Shown in pieces: positions 9,496 through 17,439 of a stretch of 64,000 nucleotides of DNA. Origin of the DNA: an uncultured Methanoregula sp. (lineage in GTDB: Archaea; Halobacteriota; Methanomicrobia; Methanomicrobiales; Methanospirillaceae); the NCBI RefSeq assembly GCF_963678795.1, contig NZ_OY787453.1, forward strand, positions 1,302,001 to 1,366,000, read 5' to 3'. The notes under the pieces are model-generated. The model did no database searches. It saw nothing but the letters and a program-made list of their open reading frames with translations, and was not told where the DNA came from. The position numbers were made by a program, and so were the translations under genes. How positions within the stretch are numbered: the stretch's first letter is position 1; every line of letters begins with the position of its first letter.

Positions 9496-10332
9496 ATGGC
9501 TGCAATACTCTCCCTCATCCTTGTTGCAGGATGCACGCAGACATCCAGTGTATCCAACAGTCCTCCGGCCACTCCAGGCGGCAAGGTATTTCCTGCAGTA
9601 TCCGTTAACAGCACACCGGTCAAGTACGCGCAGGTCAACGGGGTTACCCTGGGGTACCGCGAGTTCGGTTCCGGCGAACCGCTCCTGATGATCAACGGGT
9701 TCGATTCAACCATGGACACCATGTGGAACCAGACCTTCCTTGGCATTCTTGCATCGAAATATCATGTCTATATCTACGATCACCGGGGCATGGGTTACAG
9801 CACCGACAACAATGCAACACCCACCATCCCACTCTACGCGGAGGATGCTTCCGGCCTTATCCAGGCTCTCGGCTATGATAGTATGAACGTGTACGGGGCC
9901 TCGATGGGATCGTCCATTGGCCAGGAGCTGGTCATCAGCCACCCGTCGCAAGTCAGAAAACTCGTCCTCGAATCCGTGACTTACAGCGTCCGCGTTCCTG
10001 AATGCAAAGTCCTGCTGGCAGTCCTTGAGGAGTCTGCCCTCAATCCCGCTACGGCACCGGGTGTTCGCAAAGAGGCACAGGCAAACCTTGTCTGGAACGG
10101 CTCCTGGGATCAGCTCTCCGGCATCCAGAAAAATGTAATGCTTGTTGTTGGTACAAGTGATATCCTGACTCCCCAGCCGGTCACTGCCCGGATGGCGGGA
10201 CAGATCAACGGGTCGTGGCTTGAGCGGTACAAGGATCTCCCGCACATCGGGTCGCGGAACGCCCCGGTCCAGTACGGGGAGAACACGCTGGATTTCCTCG
10301 GAAGGGAAGAACAGCCCCCCTATCCTTTCTGA
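9496..10332 (+). CDS. Secreted alpha/beta-hydrolase lipoprotein (possible frame break in signal peptide)
   Basis: Alpha/beta-hydrolase of 278 residues. The N-terminus is a lipoprotein signal (LSLILVAGC lipobox, Cys at 13) and then a low-complexity linker, so the enzyme is probably anchored outside the membrane. The nucleophile elbow is GASMGSS, the oxyanion-side motif is LLMINGF, and D in GTSDILTP and H in LPHIGSRN complete a plausible triad. The substrate is unknown. The ATG-initiated signal peptide lacks a positively charged n-region; a basic start (ATG AGC AAA TAC ATG, from 9465) lies just upstream in another frame, so one indel may have split the true N-terminus. The gene sits between tRNA-Glu and the decayed tRNA fragment and could be horizontally acquired. 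Confidence 0.7.
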   Translation: MAAILSLILVAGCTQTSSVSNSPPATPGGKVFPAVSVNSTPVKYAQVNGVTLGYREFGSGEPLLMINGFDSTMDTMWNQTFLGILASKYHVYIYDHRGMGYSTDNNATPTIPLYAEDASGLIQALGYDSMNVYGASMGSSIGQELVISHPSQVRKLVLESVTYSVRVPECKVLLAVLEESALNPATAPGVRKEAQANLVWNGSWDQLSGIQKNVMLVVGTSDILTPQPVTARMAGQINGSWLERYKDLPHIGSRNAPVQYGENTLDFLGREEQPPYPF

Positions 10333-10368
10333 AGGGGGCACAATTTTTCCGGGCCCCGGTTATGTCAG

Positions 10369-10432
10369 CGATGGGGGTTCGAAATCTCTATAGCGGCACT
10401 TCTTTTGTGATGGTTCGATTCTATCAATTGTT
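10369..10432 (+). repeat. Decayed duplicate of the tRNA-Glu 3' end and its downstream flank
   Basis: The sequence GGGGTTCGAAATCTCTATAG and what follows, down to GGTTCGATTCT, aligns with 9237-9300, which is the T arm, the acceptor 3' strand and about 35 bp beyond the tRNA. Several substitutions break the T stem, so it is not a functional tRNA. It resembles an old attachment-site duplicate or the remnant of a tandem duplication. Confidence 0.65.
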
Positions 10433-10612
10433 TTGAAGGAGAGCGGGAGCCAGAAACATTCTCCATAACAGCACTCGAACACTAACGGTACAATGCACTA
10501 ACTCAATTTTCAGAATAAAATATCTAACAAAGTTCCTTATCAGCACTTAAGCAGTTATGGTCTGATTTCTTTTTCCAGTACGCTTTTAAAGTTGTCTAGT
10601 TCAAGATAATAA

Positions 10613-11407
10613 TCAAAAAGTAGTTGCAATAAATTTCTTTGTGCCACTCAATAAATCAGACACCTCATCAAATGTGGGTTCACGGTCTTTATTGTGAACG
10701 CAAAGATTTCTAATATCACCTAAATGCAGTATGTGTCGCCATGTTGGAATATCGAAAACACCTTCCGCTTTTAATTTTTCAGTAAAATCAGAAATAGTCG
10801 GTGATTTCTTTGATATCTTGATTCCATGATTTGCGCAAACATGGTTTAGGTGTATTTCCAGTGATACACCGGCTAATGCACCAGCTGCTCGAAGATGGTT
10901 TTTCTTAAGAAGATCGTCAGCGGCTTCTAGCTCATGATCGAATAATTCACTTTGAAGAATACCTTCAATATCGGTTAATCTCGAATCAATTCGATCTAAT
11001 GTTGAACGGAAAATATCGAGTTGGTGTGAAAATCGTGTAGAAAACGAAATATACGTATCGATAACATCTACACCACCACGTTTGACATGGATCCCCATGA
11101 GATAATCGTATATCGTATAAGTCGTAAAATCAATTCCTTTAACAGGTCGCTTTTCAAATCTGTATTGATCTTGGAACTCTTGAAAACGATCAGGAAGCAA
11201 TTGTTTCACTACGGGCAAAGCCTTGGTATACCATGACTGATATTAAGTATTGATTCTATGATACCCAGTAACAATAGTATTTTTTGGAACTTTTGGGGCT
11301 CTTACTAACGTAGATTTTTGATTCTCCCTTTCTATATCAAATATTTTTACTCCTTCATTATACAGATGACCTAATTCAAGTATCAGTTTTTTTTTAGTTT
11401 CATCCAT
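10613..11407 (-). pseudogene. HEPN-like protein gene interrupted by an in-frame stop
   Basis: Reading from ATG 11407 gives about 54 residues (MDETKKKLILELGHLYNEG and on to GYHRINT), then TAA at 11245-11243. The same frame then continues without a break for more than 200 residues to 10613 (YQSWYTKALPVVKQLLPDR and on). The frame on both sides reads as one protein, so a single nonsense change seems to have split a protein of about 264 residues. The C-terminal part has a HEPN-like pattern: a helix with HLRAAGALAGVSLEIHL and then IRNLCVHNK, which matches the RN-x3-H type motif of HEPN nucleases. Re-initiation at TTG 11218 might still give a 201-residue product. A defence or toxin role is inferred from the HEPN motif and location. 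Confidence 0.6.
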
Positions 11408-11431
11408 AATTGTTATTGTATAATCTAAAAA

Positions 11432-11608
11432 TTAATACTTTGATTCTTTACGCCATCGTTGAATGCCAGTAAACAGGTTAATCCAAGACTTTTTAGTCAC
11501 GATTCCTTCAGGAGCCAGATCATCCGGGTCAGGTTCACAACGAAGATCCAGGAACGGTGTTCCATCTTCCCGTGACCAAACGGTTAATTGTGTCCCTGCA
11601 TGAGCAAT
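11432..11608 (-). pseudogene. C-terminal remnant of an unknown gene upstream of the HEPN-like pseudogene
   Basis: An open frame of 58 codons without a start codon, preceded by a TGA at 11611-11609 and ending at TAA 11434-11432. The translation looks like genuine protein (TVWSREDGTPFLDLRCEPD, later KKSWINLFTGIQRWRKES). It ends 24 nt before the HEPN-like pseudogene starts and was probably its upstream operon partner. The 5' part is gone; repeat sequence begins about 75 bp upstream. The family is not recognised. Confidence 0.4.
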
Positions 11609-11682
11609 TCATCTCTATCAACTAATTACGATTCCACCCCCTCCCTGCTCCGCAGTGAGTCGCTCGGACGCCTCGTCGGGGC

Positions 11683-11774
11683 CTCGCTGGGCAAAGTCCG
11701 GTTTCGTGCCACAGTACAGGTAAATGCGTAGCGCAAAACCCGACGAGGCGTTTTGCGCGTAGGGCCTCGTATCG
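11683..11774 (+). repeat. Dispersed repeat A, copy 1, with perfect hairpin
   Basis: A block of about 90 bp, from TCGCTGGGCAAAGTCCG through CAGGTAAATGCGTAGCGC to GGGCCTCGTATCG, that recurs at 21363-21454 in the same orientation with roughly 80 percent identity by eye. This copy contains a perfect 9-bp stem (GCGCAAAAC at 11731-11739 with GTTTTGCGC at 11750-11758) around a 10-nt loop. A-rich and CCGGCAAA-containing sequence follows in both copies. No reading frame is shared convincingly, so it is probably a noncoding element. Confidence 0.6.
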
Positions 11775-12069
11775 TTTCGAAAAAACCCGGCAAAAAATCA
11801 AAAAATAATTCGGAAAATTCCGGCAAAAATTTCCAAAGAAACTTGAAGTAAACGTCTCAAAACGTTGTCTTTTTGAGTTAACGACTGATGGCGCACATAT
11901 CAAAATTTTTTAAAAGAGAAATGATCGTGAACCATCTATCCCAATAAGGAGAACAGTTATTCCTGCTCATCAGCACGTGGTAGTCCTGTTGTTCAAGAGG
12001 GAAAGAAAATTTTTTCAAGATTAGCGATCGATGCTGTTTTGAGAAAATGAGCAGGTTTTTTTAAATACC

Positions 12070-12093
12070 CTTCTGATTCCGGGTCCCGTTGCA
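12070..12093 (+). repeat. 24-bp direct repeat, left copy, beside toxin-antitoxin pair
   Basis: CTTCTGATTCCGGGTCCCGT followed by TGCA; 23 of 24 bases match 12732-12755. The two copies bracket the relE-like toxin and its antitoxin. Confidence 0.6.
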
Positions 12094-12099
12094 GAAAAA

Positions 12100-12405
12100 T
12101 CAGTCAGAAAATGATTTGAAATGGCCATATTTTTTGTGTGCCTGTTCGATGGGCATAACATCGAGGATCCTGACTGTTTTGTCCACCTCGCAAATTCGGT
12201 AGAACGCGGTCCAGGTCCTCCCGATATGCAGCCGGTACAGAACATATCCATCCTTGAGGCATAATTTCTCTTTGTCCCCTCGTTTCCCGGGATACGGATT
12301 TTCGCGGAGGGTTGCAAGTTTTTCTTTTGTTATCCTCCGGCTTTTCTCATCAAACCCGTTGATCTTATCGACCTGTTCCTGTTCGATGAGAAGGTGAAAC
12401 ATCAA
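12100..12405 (-). CDS. RelE/ParE-superfamily toxin
   Basis: 101 residues, a normal size for RelE-type mRNA interferases or ParE-like toxins. The fold signature is visible: an N-terminal strand, two helices (ITKEKLATLRENPYP), then KLCLKDGYVLYRLHIGRTWTA with basic residues, FYRICEVDKTVRILDVMPI, and a C-terminal basic helix (HKKYGHF). The probable role is ribosome-dependent mRNA cleavage when freed from the antitoxin. The start overlaps the antitoxin stop by four bases, the usual coupling in such pairs. The pair lies between 24-bp direct repeats. Confidence 0.8.
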   Translation of the reverse strand: MMFHLLIEQEQVDKINGFDEKSRRITKEKLATLRENPYPGKRGDKEKLCLKDGYVLYRLHIGRTWTAFYRICEVDKTVRILDVMPIEQAHKKYGHFKSFSD

Positions 12406-12602
12406 TCTTTGATCTCCGAGAGCGAAACGAATTTCCCTTCTTCTTCAATGCGCCTCATATCTGATACAAGCCGCTCCTTTTTACGGGACTCCATCATCTC
12501 TTGCAGAAGCTCTGTGTAGGTCTGTCCGGCAGAACGCATCTCGGAAAGTTCCCTCCATACCGGTTCTGCTACCGGAATCCGCTTTACTGCTGACATGATC
12601 AT
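12402..12602 (-). CDS. Antitoxin of the RelE-type pair
   Basis: About 64-66 residues (ATG 12602 or ATG 12596; no clear ribosome site decides). The N-terminal part (SAVKRIPVAEPVWRELSEM) looks like the DNA-binding strand-helix of archaeal VapB/RHH-type antitoxins, followed by QTYTELLQEMMESRKKERL and an acidic tail that would wrap the toxin. It is the first gene of the unit, as expected for an autoregulating antitoxin. An in-frame ATG at 12620 would add an unconvincing histidine/methionine-rich extension. Confidence 0.75.
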   Translation of the reverse strand: MIMSAVKRIPVAEPVWRELSEMRSAGQTYTELLQEMMESRKKERLVSDMRRIEEEGKFVSLSEIKD

Positions 12603-12731
12603 ATGATACACATGGCACACATGAATAACTTTGGCTTGTCCCTCTTTTGTCGTACCGGTTGTCCGCTCTTTTTGATGTCCATCAACCGATTGATCATAAA
12701 ATCCGGATTACCTGATGGCATTTTTCCCGAT

Positions 12732-12755
12732 CTTCTGATTCCGGGTCTCGTTGCA
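12732..12755 (+). repeat. 24-bp direct repeat, right copy, beside toxin-antitoxin pair
   Basis: CTTCTGATTCCGGGTCTCGT followed by TGCA; differs at one position from 12070-12093. The repeats are about 660 bp apart with only the toxin-antitoxin genes and their promoter between them. Confidence 0.6.
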
Positions 12756-12820
12756 ACGTTTGCGTTTATTTTTGTACTTTTGGCACTGGCTCTTTTTCAT
12801 CTCAAAACCGGGTCCAAATC

Positions 12821-12863
12821 CCAATTACTAATAAATACTAATTTGTGCCAAATTAGTAATTGG
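12821..12863 (+). promoter_or_regulatory. Palindromic operator upstream of fic
   Basis: CCAATTACTAAT (12821-12832) and ATTAGTAATTGG (12852-12863) form a perfect 12-bp inverted repeat with a 19-nt spacer, which holds a further TACTAAT. It ends 12 nt before the Fic start codon. The Fic protein ends in a winged-helix-like domain, so autoregulation is plausible. Confidence 0.6.
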
Positions 12864-12874
12864 TGCGCTGACTC

Positions 12875-14245
12875 ATGACACAACTGCCCGAAAAACCTCC
12901 GGTTGACTGGACGAAGGACATCCCCGATGGGCAGAGTGAATTTTTTTTGAATGAACCGTTCAAAAAAGATGTGATCGAGTACAACCGGCGCTATCTCTTC
13001 TGGGACGAGCTGAAGTACCGGATGCCCGATGCCGATCAGAGGAAAATGGCATGGGCCGTCATGAAATTATACCGGTCAATGCGGCAGGAGCATGTCTCCT
13101 ATCCCCCCCTCCGGCTCACCTACTCGATCATCGCAGAGATAGTAAAAAGCCTCCATGCCATCGACAGCTACCTCACCGGCAATATCCGTATCCACAACAA
13201 GACCATCCGTCTCGAAAAGTCTTACATCATCAACTCGTTCATGGAGGAAGCAATCGCCTCAAGTATCCTCGAAGGTGCGGCAACAACCCGGAGCATTGCA
13301 AAGGAGATGCTACAAAAAGGCAGGAAGCCCAGAAACAGTTCCGAGCAGATGGTGCTCAACAACTACGAGGCGATGAACTTCATTCTCGAACATAAGGATG
13401 ACCCGCTCACACCCGCTCTCATCCTTGAGATCCACCGGCTGGTAACAAAAGGGACCATTGACCGGGAAGCGGTCGGACAGTTCAGGACAAACAATGATAT
13501 CGTAGTTGCAAACCCGGTAACCCGCGTTGTCTACCACACACCTCCCGATTTTCAGGAGATTGGGAAGTTCATAGAAGCGCTCTGCACCTTTGCAAACCAT
13601 GGAGGGCGTGATGAAGATCCCGGTGAGGATTACATCCACCCGGTCATCAAAGGGATCATCCTGCATTTCCTCATCGGGTATGTCCACCCGTTCAATGACG
13701 GGAACGGGAGGACGGCCCGCAGCCTTTTTTACTGGTATGTCCTCTCGCGGGGATACTGGCTGTTCGAATACATGCCCATCTCCCGGATCATCCTCCGGTC
13801 GAAGAAGAAATACTCGCTCGCGTACCTCCATACGGAATATGATGAGATGGATCTCACCTATTTCATTCTCAATAATCTGTCGTGCATCAATGACGCAAAG
13901 AAAGATCTCATGCAGTACCTGGAAGAGAAACAGACCGAGCAAATCGCAACAAAAACCCTCATCAGGAAAATACCGGATATCAGCCAGCGGGAAGGCGATA
14001 TCCTCCGTACCATGATGGAGCAGAGCAACGAATACTTCACCATCCGCGAGATCATGCAGCAGTACAATACGGTATACGAGACTGCACGAACGGATCTGCT
14101 CCATCTTGCGGATCTCGGGTACATCCTCCGGGAAAAACGGGGGCGTGAGTTTGTTTTCATCTTAAACGAGAAGAACGGGAAGTGGAATCATAACCAGAAT
14201 CTAAAGAAAACAACCGCACCCCCTTCAGGAAAGAAATTGCGGTGA
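12875..14245 (+). CDS. Fic-domain protein with C-terminal winged helix
   Basis: 456 residues. Fic enzymes transfer AMP or another nucleotide moiety to hydroxyl groups of target proteins. The motif HPFNDGNGR at 271-279 is complete, with the catalytic His. An autoinhibitory helix motif of the S-x3-E-G type is seen at 129-134 (SSILEG), as in class II Fic proteins, so activity is probably restrained in cis. The last 80 residues (ISQREGDILRTMM, then YETARTDLLHLADLGYI) look like a winged helix, the usual layout of archaeal and bacterial Fic/DUF4172-like regulators. It lies just after a palindrome and before a restriction-gene stub, in a defence-like setting. The target protein is unknown. Confidence 0.88.
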   Translation: MTQLPEKPPVDWTKDIPDGQSEFFLNEPFKKDVIEYNRRYLFWDELKYRMPDADQRKMAWAVMKLYRSMRQEHVSYPPLRLTYSIIAEIVKSLHAIDSYLTGNIRIHNKTIRLEKSYIINSFMEEAIASSILEGAATTRSIAKEMLQKGRKPRNSSEQMVLNNYEAMNFILEHKDDPLTPALILEIHRLVTKGTIDREAVGQFRTNNDIVVANPVTRVVYHTPPDFQEIGKFIEALCTFANHGGRDEDPGEDYIHPVIKGIILHFLIGYVHPFNDGNGRTARSLFYWYVLSRGYWLFEYMPISRIILRSKKKYSLAYLHTEYDEMDLTYFILNNLSCINDAKKDLMQYLEEKQTEQIATKTLIRKIPDISQREGDILRTMMEQSNEYFTIREIMQQYNTVYETARTDLLHLADLGYILREKRGREFVFILNEKNGKWNHNQNLKKTTAPPSGKKLR

Positions 14246-14252
14246 CCCCGCC

Positions 14253-14369
14253 GTCAGCATAGCCGAATCCCGCGTAGAAGAACACGCCCTCGCGTGGCTC
14301 CGGGAGCTCGGTTACACCACTCTTTTCGGCCCGGACATCGCCCCCATAGGCTCTGCTGTCGGGGGGTAA
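14253..14369 (+). pseudogene. N-terminal stub of a type I restriction enzyme subunit (HsdR)
   Basis: 38 codons ending at TAA 14367. The translation (ESRVEEHALAWLRELGYT, then FGPDIAP) matches the conserved N-terminus of HsdR restriction subunits, where an ExxVE-type start and the GPDIAP motif precede the nuclease domain. Everything after it is missing and no start codon precedes it in frame. It is therefore a deletion remnant next to the Fic gene. Confidence 0.55.
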
Positions 14370-15338
14370 TTGGTGAGTTCGCTTTTGTGATTTACAGGGG
14401 ATGAACCCCCCTTTTTCAGGAGACCCGGTAATCCGGGCCCGTATCAGGCCCCGTTTATCCTTTTTTGTTGGATCGTGACCGGAGAGTTTTGGCCCTTTTT
14501 TGGGGTAGTTTTCCGGAAAATCGTGCTATCGTCCCGGTTTGGCGGACCTGGTGTTTTGCGCTGAGAATAACCGGAGAGTACATAACTGTTCCAGCAGAGG
14601 TACGGGGCCCGGGGCATATTTCTGGATTTGGGGGGAAGAGGGTCAAAAAAACAGGGTGGGGGGATCTGTTGACTCATCCGATGCCCGAAAGACCTCACCC
14701 TCCATCCCATGCCCGGCAGGGCAACCGGAGACATACACTCCTGCTACATCAGTTCTCCGTCGGAGACCCACCCATTCCGGCAGGATCCCGATGCACAATA
14801 ACAACCAGGTTTCGCGAAAATGCAGCCATTTTTCCCAGATTTACCATTTTTCACGTCGGAGATGAACGACCAGGTTTAGCCACGTTTGGATGGCAGTTCT
14901 CAGTGAAAACGGGGGTATGTAGGCTCAGATCGAAAAGAAGGCCTGTTTTGGATCCCTGTTTTAGGGGCTCCGAAAGCGCCCCTCCGTATACTCCCGGAGA
15001 GAACGCCTCAACCGTCCAGGAATTTCGTCCCCGGTTCCGGTGGACATTTGAGAGGGTAGTTCTCGCGGGTCATGATGGCTGGTATTAACGCTGGTCTTGG
15101 TTAAAGATCGGGGAACTCACTATTGAGGACGGAATTAATTGGGGTTTTCTCGTGTCTCCTGGCCTGCATCCTTTATCCTCAAACTTTTTTAATTCCGGTA
15201 TCGGAATTTCCTTCTGAGCGTTACCGTCATTTCCCGTTGAACTTCCGGGTTTAACGTTCCTGGATCAGTTTGTTTTTTGGTAAACCGTTCTGATCGGTCC
15301 GGATAACCGGACCGGGATCTTTAAGATCCAAAGCCCGG
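14370..15338. other. Noncoding stretch with dispersed repeat B
   Basis: About 970 bp with no convincing gene. Long open frames exist (for example 14465-15088 on the plus strand), but their translations are Pro/Arg-rich, have no recognisable domain and overlap repeat B, which recurs elsewhere with indels. Probably eroded mobile or island DNA. Confidence 0.5.
14885..14998 (+). repeat. Dispersed repeat B, copy 1
   Basis: A block of about 110 bp beginning TTTGGATGGCAGTTCTCAGT, passing GAAAAGAAGGCCTGTTTTGG and ending ACTCCCGG. It recurs at 21872-21985 in the same orientation; the first 75 bp are nearly identical. It follows repeat A at both places, 3.2 kb here and 0.5 kb in the second location. 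Confidence 0.65.
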
Positions 15339-15497
15339 TCATAGCCGGCGTTTTTCAACGGTCCTGATAATTTCGGAAATTGTATTCGTGCACCTCCTGC
15401 TTTCCTCGTACCGGTCGTTCTCAACAAGCATATGGATCTTCCTGATTCGGGCAAGCTCCTCATGAGTTACGATATACCCGGGATCTTTCTGGCACAT
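15339..15497 (-). CDS. Small hypothetical protein (52 residues)
   Basis: Starts at ATG 15497 and ends at TGA 15341-15339. The translation is charged and helical with natural protein composition (THEELARIRKIHMLVEN, then YEESRRC and IIRTVEKRRL), so it reads as a real small protein or as the tail of one. No membrane segment or family is recognised. It lies on the same strand as the ABC export operon, but downstream of it. The region just beyond its stop holds an inverted repeat (GGATCTT/AAGATCC near 15316-15330). Confidence 0.4.
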   Translation of the reverse strand: MCQKDPGYIVTHEELARIRKIHMLVENDRYEESRRCTNTISEIIRTVEKRRL

Positions 15498-15562
15498 GCC
15501 CGGAACTCACCTCCGTTAATTGCTAGCCGGGTGTACATATTCCCGTTCACCCGGACAGGTTT

Positions 15563-16768
15563 TCATTCATGCCTCAATGCATCGATCGGGTTAAGGTTTG
15601 CTGCCTGCCATGCCGGATAAATCCCGCAGGCAAGGCAGATGATGATCCCGAACAGGATACCTTCGGTAACTGAAAGGGCATTGGCTGCCGTGACGAGATA
15701 CTTGGTTGTACCCAGCATCAGGGCGCTTACAGCGTACCCGGCCAGGATGCTGAACAGTCCCCCGATGACGCTGCCGATCACCCCGATGATCGCCGCCTCG
15801 TAGATGAACATACTCATCACCTCTTTTTTCTGGGTCCCGATACTTCGCATAATACCTATCTCCTTGATCCGCTCGTTGACGGACATCATCATGATGTTGA
15901 AGATCGAGACACCGGCAACGATCATCGAGATTCCCCCGATTGCAGATACGAATGTTGTGATCGTGCCGAAGGTTGCATAAATACTGTTTAATGTGGCTTT
16001 GCTGTCGGTAACACTGACAATCTTATTGTCCTTGTGCTTGTTGAGCTGTTTTTCTATGTTTGTCTTGACCGTTGCCGTGTCCCCGTCCCTGACTTTCACG
16101 ACAACCTCATCGTAATCCTTGTTCCGGCTGAAGGTGTTCTCGAACCATTCGTCGGTGACAACGAGAGCATTATCCGTGCTGATATCGAAACTCATGCCTC
16201 GTTCCTCGATGATGCCGGTGACCCGCAGGGTTCCCTTGCTGCCATCGGCCCCGATAGAGATCCGGGAGCCGACTTTGAGATCATGGTCTTTGGCAAATGT
16301 TGACCCCACGAGACAACCAGAGTTCCCGTTGTTGTAATCCCCGGCCTGGAGTTTCATCAGGTCCGGGACATCTTCAGATGGCAGGCCGTATATGGATGCC
16401 ACGATATCGTTGCTCCCGACACCGATCTTCATGTGATCGGAGGTCGAGTACACGGGAATGGCAGTGTTCGGTGCCGAGACCCGTTTGATCTGCTGGTAAT
16501 TCTGGTCGGTAAGTTTCAGGCTTGCAGAACTGCTCCCGCTACCAGGTCCCGTACCCCCGCCACCCCCCGCGTAGGGGGTTACAATCACACTGTCGCCAAC
16601 AGAACTCAGACTTTCAGAAACTGTTGCCACCATACTGTTGCCGAGGATGCCCATCGAGGCAATGGCAACCACCCCGATCACGATGCCGAGCATGGCGAGC
16701 GTTGACCGGAGCATATGAATCCGGATATTGCGCTTCGCAATTTCCCAGAAGATCATGAGGCAATGCAC
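15563..16768 (-). CDS. MacB-like ABC transporter permease
   Basis: 401 residues with the MacB/FtsX layout: an N-terminal membrane helix (MLRSTLAMLGIVIGVVAIASM), a large extracytoplasmic domain of about 220 residues, and three C-terminal helices from about residue 270 (TTFVSAIGGISMIVAGVSIFN onward), with the family motif RIKEIGIMRSIGTQKKEV after the second helix. Such permeases export lipids, peptides or act on envelope proteins by mechanotransmission; the substrate here is unknown. It overlaps the ATPase gene upstream by 16 bases and is the last gene of the three-gene operon that begins at 18656. Confidence 0.88.
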   Translation of the reverse strand: MHCLMIFWEIAKRNIRIHMLRSTLAMLGIVIGVVAIASMGILGNSMVATVSESLSSVGDSVIVTPYAGGGGGTGPGSGSSSASLKLTDQNYQQIKRVSAPNTAIPVYSTSDHMKIGVGSNDIVASIYGLPSEDVPDLMKLQAGDYNNGNSGCLVGSTFAKDHDLKVGSRISIGADGSKGTLRVTGIIEERGMSFDISTDNALVVTDEWFENTFSRNKDYDEVVVKVRDGDTATVKTNIEKQLNKHKDNKIVSVTDSKATLNSIYATFGTITTFVSAIGGISMIVAGVSIFNIMMMSVNERIKEIGIMRSIGTQKKEVMSMFIYEAAIIGVIGSVIGGLFSILAGYAVSALMLGTTKYLVTAANALSVTEGILFGIIICLACGIYPAWQAANLNPIDALRHE

Positions 16769-17439
16769 CCGTCAACAATCCGGATCGTCCGGCTCGTATA
16801 ATTCGCAACATTGGGGTCATGGGTTACTACGATGATCGTCGAGCCCTTACGGTTCAGTTCCGTCATCAGTTCCATGATGCTTGCACCTGTCTTCGAATCA
16901 AGGTTCCCGGTCGGCTCGTCACAGAGAAGAATATCGGGGTCATTGATAAGTGCACGAGCAACGGCAACCCGCTGCTGCTGGCCTCCGGAGAGTTCGAGCG
17001 GCGTATGGGGGAAGAGATGTTCATCCAACTGGACTGCCCGGAGCACTTCCCGCGCTTTCTCCTCGTCCACCCCATGGCCTGATTTGAGCATCTGGGGAAA
17101 ACTGACGTTCTCGATGATGTTCAGGAGCGGGAAGAGATTGAAGTACTGGAAGATGAAACCTATCCGGTCCCTCCGCAGGTTGGTGAGATCCGCATCCGAC
17201 ATGTTGCGGATCGGACTCCCGCTCATGAAGATATTCCCGGACGTTGGCGTATCGAGGCATCCCATCAGGGTGAGCAGGGTGGATTTTCCCGAGCCCGAAG
17301 GCCCCATAATGGAGATGAACTCGCCCCGCTCAACGGCGAAGGAGATGTGGTTGAGTGCAGTCACGTCTCCTGCCTTGAGCGGGTAGATTTTTACCACGTC
17401 CTCAAACTGAATTACCGGTTCCATGGCTGGCTGCCTCAC
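16753..17439 (-). CDS. MacB/LolD-type ABC transporter ATP-binding protein
   Basis: 228 residues. Walker A GPSGSGKS at 46-53, Q loop FIFQYFNL near 95-102, signature LSGGQQQRVAVAR at 150-162, Walker B ILLCDEP at 170-176 followed by the TGNLD motif typical of the LolD/MacB/FtsE group, and the H-loop VVTHDP near 205-210. It energises the permease encoded just downstream. The start overlaps the stop of the secreted protein gene by four bases, which implies translational coupling in the order secreted protein, ATPase, permease. Confidence 0.92.
   Translation of the reverse strand: MRQPAMEPVIQFEDVVKIYPLKAGDVTALNHISFAVERGEFISIMGPSGSGKSTLLTLMGCLDTPTSGNIFMSGSPIRNMSDADLTNLRRDRIGFIFQYFNLFPLLNIIENVSFPQMLKSGHGVDEEKAREVLRAVQLDEHLFPHTPLELSGGQQQRVAVARALINDPDILLCDEPTGNLDSKTGASIMELMTELNRKGSTIIVVTHDPNVANYTSRTIRIVDGCIAS

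Noticed and set aside
10369..10432. A second functional tRNA gene
   Set aside because: Only the T arm and acceptor 3' part are present, and the stem is broken by substitutions.
11243..11245. Recoding (pyrrolysine or selenocysteine) at the stop in the HEPN-like gene
   Set aside because: The codon is TAA; known recoding in methanogens uses TAG or TGA.
12603..12878. 91-codon plus-strand frame with one hydrophobic segment, ending on the fic start
   Set aside because: It begins inside the antitoxin start region and its last third runs through the operator palindrome; part of it is the 24-bp direct repeat. Probably not a gene.
14465..15088. 207-codon plus-strand frame
   Set aside because: Low-complexity, Pro/Arg-rich translation that overlaps repeat B, whose other copy has indels breaking the frame.
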